A DNA stretch of 64,000 nucleotides from Burkholderia seminalis DSM 23518 (GTDB taxonomy: Bacteria; Pseudomonadota; Gammaproteobacteria; Burkholderiales; Burkholderiaceae): assembly GCF_902832885.1 (NCBI RefSeq), contig NZ_CADFDK010000012.1:1-64000 (forward strand). Direction: 5' to 3'. Every line of letters starts with the position of its first letter. Within the stretch, counting starts at the first letter, position 1. Positions 59,853-64,000 of this stretch are shown piece after piece. A model generated the notes under the pieces. It saw only the letters and a program-made list of their open reading frames with translations. It searched no databases and had not been told where the DNA came from. The position numbers and the translations under genes are program-made.

Positions 59853-61199
59853 TTGAGTACGCCAGCCACCGACGACTGGGTCGCGCGCAGCCTGCGCGCG
59901 GTCTGGCATCCCTGCACCCAGATGAAGCATCACGAGCGCCTGCCGCTCGTCCCCGTCGCACGCGGCGCAGGCGTGTGGCTGTACGACCGTGACGGCCGCC
60001 GTTACTTCGACGCGATCAGCTCGTGGTGGGTCAACCTGTTCGGCCATGCAAACCCGGACATCAACGCGGCGCTGAAGGACCAGCTCGACACGCTCGAGCA
60101 CGCGATGCTCGCCGGCTGCACGCACGAGCCCGCGATCGAGCTCGCCGAACGGCTGCACGCGCTCACCGCGCGCACGCTCGGCCATGCATTCTTCGCGTCG
60201 GACGGCGCGTCGGCCGTCGAGATCGCGCTGAAGATGAGCTTCCATGCGTGGCGCAACCGCGGCCGCGCGAACAAGCAGGAATTCGTCTGCGTCGCGAACA
60301 GCTATCACGGCGAGACGATCGGCGCGCTCGGCGTGACCGACGTCGCGCTGTTCAAGGATGCGTACGATCCGCTGATCCGCCATGCGCACGTCGTCGCATC
60401 GCCCGATGCACGCGGCGCGCTGCCGGGAGAAACGGCCGCCGACGTCGCGGGCCGCGCGCTCGCGGACGTGCGGCGCCTGTTCGTCGAACGCGGCGAGCGC
60501 ATCGCCGCGCTGATCGTCGAGCCGCTCGTGCAGTGCGCGGCCGGCATGGCGATGCACGATCCGTCGTACGTGCGCGGGCTGCGCGCCCTCTGCGACGAAT
60601 TCGGCGTGCACCTGATCGCCGACGAGATCGCGGTCGGCTGCGGTCGCACCGGCACCTTCTTCGCGTGCGAGCAGGCCGGCGTCTGGCCCGATTTCATGTG
60701 CCTGTCGAAAGGCATCAGCGGCGGCTACCTGCCGCTGTCGCTCGTGCTCACGCGCGACGACGTGTACGCGGCGTTCTACGACGACGACACGACCCGCGGC
60801 TTCCTGCACTCGCACTCGTACACCGGCAACCCGCTCGCGTGCCGCGCGGCGGTCGCGACGCTCGACCTGTTCACGCGCGACGACGTGCTCGCGCAAAACA
60901 TCCGCAAATCGGCAGCGCTGCGCGCGGCGCTGGCGCCGCTCGACGCGCATCCGCGGGTGCGCCACCTGCGCGCGCGCGGCACGCTGTTCGCATTCGACGT
61001 CGCGCTCGACGGCGACGCGGCGCGCGGCTTCTCGCGGCGCTTCTTCGAACACGCGCTGGCGCGCGAGCTGCTGCTGCGCCCGATCGGCACGACCGTGTAC
61101 CTGATGCCGCCGTACGTGATGAGCGACGACGACATCGCGTGGCTCGCGCAGCGCACGCGCGACACGCTCGACGCGACGCTGGAGGACATCGGCCGATGA
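59853..61199 (+). CDS. bioA: Adenosylmethionine-8-amino-7-oxononanoate aminotransferase
   Basis: A 448-residue class III PLP aminotransferase making 7,8-diaminopelargonate, the third step of biotin ring synthesis, with AdoMet as amino donor. WHPCTQMK (18-25) is the BioA-specific substrate motif. The PLP lysine is Lys286 ([13 protein letters not shown]) and the Asp motif is [14 protein letters not shown]. The TTG at 59853 has GGAG five bases upstream and gives LSTPATDD as the start. An ATG at 59820 would add 11 residues without a ribosome site. It overlaps bioF by four bases. Confidence 0.95.
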   Translation: MSTPATDDWVARSLRAVWHPCTQMKHHERLPLVPVARGAGVWLYDRDGRRYFDAISSWWVNLFGHANPDINAALKDQLDTLEHAMLAGCTHEPAIELAERLHALTARTLGHAFFASDGASAVEIALKMSFHAWRNRGRANKQEFVCVANSYHGETIGALGVTDVALFKDAYDPLIRHAHVVASPDARGALPGETAADVAGRALADVRRLFVERGERIAALIVEPLVQCAAGMAMHDPSYVRGLRALCDEFGVHLIADEIAVGCGRTGTFFACEQAGVWPDFMCLSKGISGGYLPLSLVLTRDDVYAAFYDDDTTRGFLHSHSYTGNPLACRAAVATLDLFTRDDVLAQNIRKSAALRAALAPLDAHPRVRHLRARGTLFAFDVALDGDAARGFSRRFFEHALARELLLRPIGTTVYLMPPYVMSDDDIAWLAQRTRDTLDATLEDIGR

Positions 61200-62380
61200 G
61201 CCTGCTCGACACCCTGCAACGCGGCCTCGCCGATCTCGACGCGCAAGGGCTGCGCCGCGCGCGCCGCATCGCCGACACCGCGTGCGACGCACGCATGACC
61301 GTGAACGGCCGCGAGATCGTCGGCTTCGCGAGCAACGACTACCTCGGCCTCGCCGCGCATCCCGCGCTCGTCGCCGCGTTCGCCGAAGGCGCGCGGCGCT
61401 ACGGCTCCGGCAGCGGCGGCTCGCACCTGCTCGGCGGCCATTCGCGCGCGCACGCGACGCTCGAGGACGAACTCGCGGGCTTCGCGGGCGGCTTCTCGGA
61501 TGCACCGCGCGCGCTGTACTTCAGCACCGGCTACATGGCGAACCTCGCCGCGATGACGGCGCTCGCCGGCCAGGGCGCGACGATCTTCTCCGACGCGCTG
61601 AACCACGCATCGCTGATCGACGGCATGCGGCTGTCGCGCGCGAACGTGCAGGTCTATCCGCACGCGGATACGGCCGCGCTCGCCGCGCTGCTCGACGCCT
61701 CGGATGCCGAAACGAAACTGATCGTCAGCGATACCGTGTTCAGCATGGACGGCGATCTCGCGCCGCTCGCCGAACTCGTCGCGCTGGCCGAACGCCACGG
61801 CGCGTGGCTCGTCGTCGACGATGCGCACGGCTTCGGCGTGCTCGGCCCGCAGGGCCGCGGCGCCCTGGCCGCCGCCGCGCTGCGTTCGCCGCATCTCGTG
61901 TACGTCGGCACGCTCGGCAAGGCGGCCGGTGTCGCGGGCGCGTTCGTGATCGCGCATGAAACCGTGATCGAATGGCTGATCCAGCGCGCGCGCAGCTACA
62001 TCTTCACGACGGCCGCGCCGCCGGCCGTCGCGCATGCGGTATCGGCCAGCCTGAAGGTCATCGCGGGCGACGAAGGAGACGCGCGACGCGCGCACCTCGC
62101 CGCGCTGATCGACCGCACCCGCGCGCTGCTGCGCAACACGCGCTGGCAGCCGGTCGACTCGCACACGGCCGTGCAGCCGCTCGTGATCGGCAGCAACGAC
62201 GCCACGCTCACGGCGATGCGCGCGCTCGACGCGCACGGCCTGTGGGTGCCCGCGATCCGGCCGCCGACCGTGCCGGCCGGCACGTCGCGGCTGCGCGTGT
62301 CGCTGTCGGCCGCGCATTCGTTCGACGATCTCGCGCGGCTCGAAGCCGCGTTGATCCAGGCCAGCGAGGAAGCCGCATGA
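61196..62380 (+). CDS. bioF: 8-amino-7-oxononanoate synthase
   Basis: A 394-residue alpha-oxoamine synthase condensing pimeloyl-ACP with alanine, the first step of ring assembly. [14 protein letters not shown] near residues 43-56, the PLP lysine Lys242 ([11 protein letters not shown]), [12 protein letters not shown] and the loop [12 protein letters not shown] are all standard. It overlaps both bioA and bioD as ATGA, so the three proteins are translated in a coupled series. Confidence 0.97.
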   Translation: MSLLDTLQRGLADLDAQGLRRARRIADTACDARMTVNGREIVGFASNDYLGLAAHPALVAAFAEGARRYGSGSGGSHLLGGHSRAHATLEDELAGFAGGFSDAPRALYFSTGYMANLAAMTALAGQGATIFSDALNHASLIDGMRLSRANVQVYPHADTAALAALLDASDAETKLIVSDTVFSMDGDLAPLAELVALAERHGAWLVVDDAHGFGVLGPQGRGALAAAALRSPHLVYVGTLGKAAGVAGAFVIAHETVIEWLIQRARSYIFTTAAPPAVAHAVSASLKVIAGDEGDARRAHLAALIDRTRALLRNTRWQPVDSHTAVQPLVIGSNDATLTAMRALDAHGLWVPAIRPPTVPAGTSRLRVSLSAAHSFDDLARLEAALIQASEEAA

Positions 62381-63099
62381 ACCCCGCCCCGCTCTCCCTG
62401 TTCGTCACCGGCACCGACACCGAGATCGGCAAGACCTTCGTCTCGGCCGCGATGCTGCACGGCTTCGCGCGGCGCGGCCTGCGCGCGGCCGCGCTGAAGC
62501 CCGTCGCGGCCGGCGCGTACGAACGCGACGGCGTCTGGCGCAACGAGGACGCCGACCAGCTCGATGCGGCCGCGAACGTCGTGCTGCCGCCCGAGCTGCG
62601 CACGCCGTTCCTGCTGAAGGCGCCGGCCGCGCCGCACATCGTCGCCGCGCGGGAAGGCGTGACGCTCGACATCGACACGATCGTCGCGTGCCATCGCGAG
62701 GCGCTGACGCGCGCGGACATCGTCGTCGTCGAAGGCGCCGGCGGCTTTCGGGTGCCGCTCACCGACACACGCGACATGGCCGACCTCGCGGTCGCGCTCG
62801 GCGTACCGGTCGTGATGGTGGTCGGCGTGCGGCTCGGCTGCATCAGCCACGCGCTGCTGACGGCAGACGCGATTCGCCAGCGCGGCCTCGCGCTCGCGGG
62901 CTGGGTCGCGAATCATGTCGACCCGGCGATGTCGTTCCGGGACGAGAACGTCGCGACGCTGCGCGACTGGCTCGCCCGCGAGCATCGCGCCCCGCTCATC
63001 GGCCGCATTCCGTACATGGCGCCGGCCGCGCCCGAATCCGCCGCGGCGATGCTCGACATCGACGCGCTCGTCGAGTCGCTGCGCACCGCGCGGCGTTGA
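62377..63099 (+). CDS. bioD: Dethiobiotin synthetase
   Basis: A 240-residue ATP-dependent carboxylase closing the ureido ring of dethiobiotin. The P-loop GTDTEIGKT is at 12-20. [12 protein letters not shown], the segment [14 protein letters not shown] and the C-terminal VGRIPYM-type segment ([10 protein letters not shown]) match the family. The start overlaps the bioF stop as ATGA. Confidence 0.96.
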   Translation: MNPAPLSLFVTGTDTEIGKTFVSAAMLHGFARRGLRAAALKPVAAGAYERDGVWRNEDADQLDAAANVVLPPELRTPFLLKAPAAPHIVAAREGVTLDIDTIVACHREALTRADIVVVEGAGGFRVPLTDTRDMADLAVALGVPVVMVVGVRLGCISHALLTADAIRQRGLALAGWVANHVDPAMSFRDENVATLRDWLAREHRAPLIGRIPYMAPAAPESAAAMLDIDALVESLRTARR

Positions 63100-63140
63100 C
63101 CCAACCGAATCCCCATTCCCGCCCAGGACAGGAAACCGAA

Positions 63141-64000
63141 ATGACCCAAGCCCAGACCGCCGCCGTGCAACCCGACGCGATTCCCGTGGCCGCACCGGCC
63201 CCGCAGCGCTGGCGCGTCGCCGACGTCGTCGCGCTGTTCGCACTGCCGTTCAACGACCTGATCTTCCGCGCGCAGCAAGTGCATCGCGAACATTTCGACG
63301 CGAACGCGGTGCAGCTGTCGACGCTGCTGTCGATCAAGACGGGCGGCTGCGAGGAAGACTGCGGCTACTGCTCGCAATCGTCGCATCACGACACGGGCCT
63401 GAAGGCCGAGAAGCTGATGGACGTCGACGCGGTGCTCGACGCCGCGCGCGCCGCGAAGGCGAACGGCGCGAGCCGCTTCTGCATGGGCGCCGCATGGCGC
63501 AACCCGAAGGAACGCCACATGCCGGCGCTGACCGAGATGGTGCGCGGCGTGAAGGAACTCGGCCTCGAGACCTGCATGACGCTCGGCATGCTCGAGGACG
63601 AACAGGCGCAGCAGCTCGCGAACGCCGGCCTCGACTACTACAACCACAACCTCGACACGTCGCCGGAGTTCTACGGCCAGGTGATCTCGACGCGCACGTA
63701 CCAGGACCGCCTCGACACGCTCGACCGCGTGCGCGACGCCGGCATCAACGTGTGCTGCGGCGGCATCATCGGGATGGGCGAATCGCGCCGCGAGCGCGCG
63801 GGCCTGATCTCGCAGCTCGCGAACCTGAACCCGTATCCGGATTCGGTGCCGATCAACAACCTCGTCGCGATCGAAGGCACGCCGCTCGAAGGCACCGCGC
63901 CGCTCGATCCGTTCGAGTTCGTGCGCACCATCGCGGTCGCGCGCATCACGATGCCGAAGGCCGTCGTGCGCCTGTCGGCCGGCCGCGAGCAGCTCGACGA
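63141..64000 (+). CDS. bioB: Biotin synthase (partial, runs off the window)
   Basis: The first 286 codons of the radical SAM enzyme that inserts sulfur into dethiobiotin. The 4Fe-4S ligands Cys70, Cys74 and Cys77 ([14 protein letters not shown]) and the later segments [33 protein letters not shown] and [11 protein letters not shown] are present; these hold the 2Fe-2S ligands. The open frame continues beyond 64000. AGGAAA lies about five bases before the ATG, 41 bp after bioD. Confidence 0.97.
   Translation, partial: MTQAQTAAVQPDAIPVAAPAPQRWRVADVVALFALPFNDLIFRAQQVHREHFDANAVQLSTLLSIKTGGCEEDCGYCSQSSHHDTGLKAEKLMDVDAVLDAARAAKANGASRFCMGAAWRNPKERHMPALTEMVRGVKELGLETCMTLGMLEDEQAQQLANAGLDYYNHNLDTSPEFYGQVISTRTYQDRLDTLDRVRDAGINVCCGGIIGMGESRRERAGLISQLANLNPYPDSVPINNLVAIEGTPLEGTAPLDPFEFVRTIAVARITMPKAVVRLSAGREQLD

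Overview
The window is 64 kb of very GC-rich DNA with strong G/C preference at third codon positions. The genes point to Burkholderia, most likely the Burkholderia cepacia complex, and to the main chromosome. Supporting genes are a metH split into two proteins, a PhaM-type PHB granule protein, DUF3567, DUF1840 and DUF3108 proteins, AceK next to a beta-carbonic anhydrase, a BirA without its DNA-binding domain fused by overlap to coaX, and a bioA-bioF-bioD-bioB run. I see no rRNA, tRNA, CRISPR array, insertion sequence or phage gene. Almost everything is chromosomal housekeeping or nutrient scavenging.

Layout. 0.3-3.2 kb: a LysR regulator with a palindromic operator on its -35, then a lipoprotein gamma-glutamyltransferase. 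3.4-6.2 kb (minus): tauCBA-type sulfonate/taurine importer. 6.5-12.3 kb (mostly minus): lipoate genes lipA and lipB, a DUF2917 protein, a frameshifted LysR gene on plus, then ybeD (DUF493), a D-amino-acid transaminase and a PBP5-type D,D-carboxypeptidase. 13-19 kb (minus): alpha/beta hydrolase, thioredoxin-like 2Fe-2S ferredoxin, VanZ protein, and an MCE/Mla-type lipid transport operon (permease, ATPase, MCE protein, auxiliary lipoprotein). 19.3-22.2 kb: a CpdB-like nucleotidase overlapping a SEL1-repeat protein. 22.5-28 kb (minus): a complete chaperone-usher fimbrial operon preceded by an AT-rich 1 kb region, the most accessory-looking part of the window.

29-32.7 kb: birA, coaX, a small membrane protein, heptose-1-P adenylyltransferase and a ferritin-like protein. 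33-39.5 kb: patatin-like lipase, PhaM, crotonase-family enzyme and a fumarylacetoacetate-hydrolase-fold enzyme (all minus), then a divergent IclR regulator and a DUF3108 protein. 39.8-48.9 kb: DUF3567, the split methionine synthase, DUF1840 (minus), argS, a SPOR protein, dsbA and an SDR. 49.3-54 kb: a frameshifted DppA-type binding protein, an ABC-F ATPase and a metallo-beta-lactamase-fold hydrolase. 54-64 kb: aceK, carbonic anhydrase, an SDR, a YchJ-like protein, a secreted alpha/beta hydrolase and the biotin operon, which is cut by the window edge inside bioB.

How genes work together: lipoyl-group assembly (lipB-lipA), biotin synthesis and attachment (bioAFDB with birA, far apart), methionine regeneration (two-part MetH), PHB granule handling (PhaM with a neighbouring patatin lipase), outer-membrane lipid trafficking (MCE operon), periplasmic disulfide formation (DsbA) and surface adhesion (fimbriae). 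Many neighbours overlap by four bases (ATGA), so translational coupling is common here. Three genes need a single-base deletion to restore their frame: the 8.7 kb LysR gene, the DppA-type gene and the MCE auxiliary lipoprotein. Two of these sit in a G7 or C6 run, so sequence errors are a real possibility.
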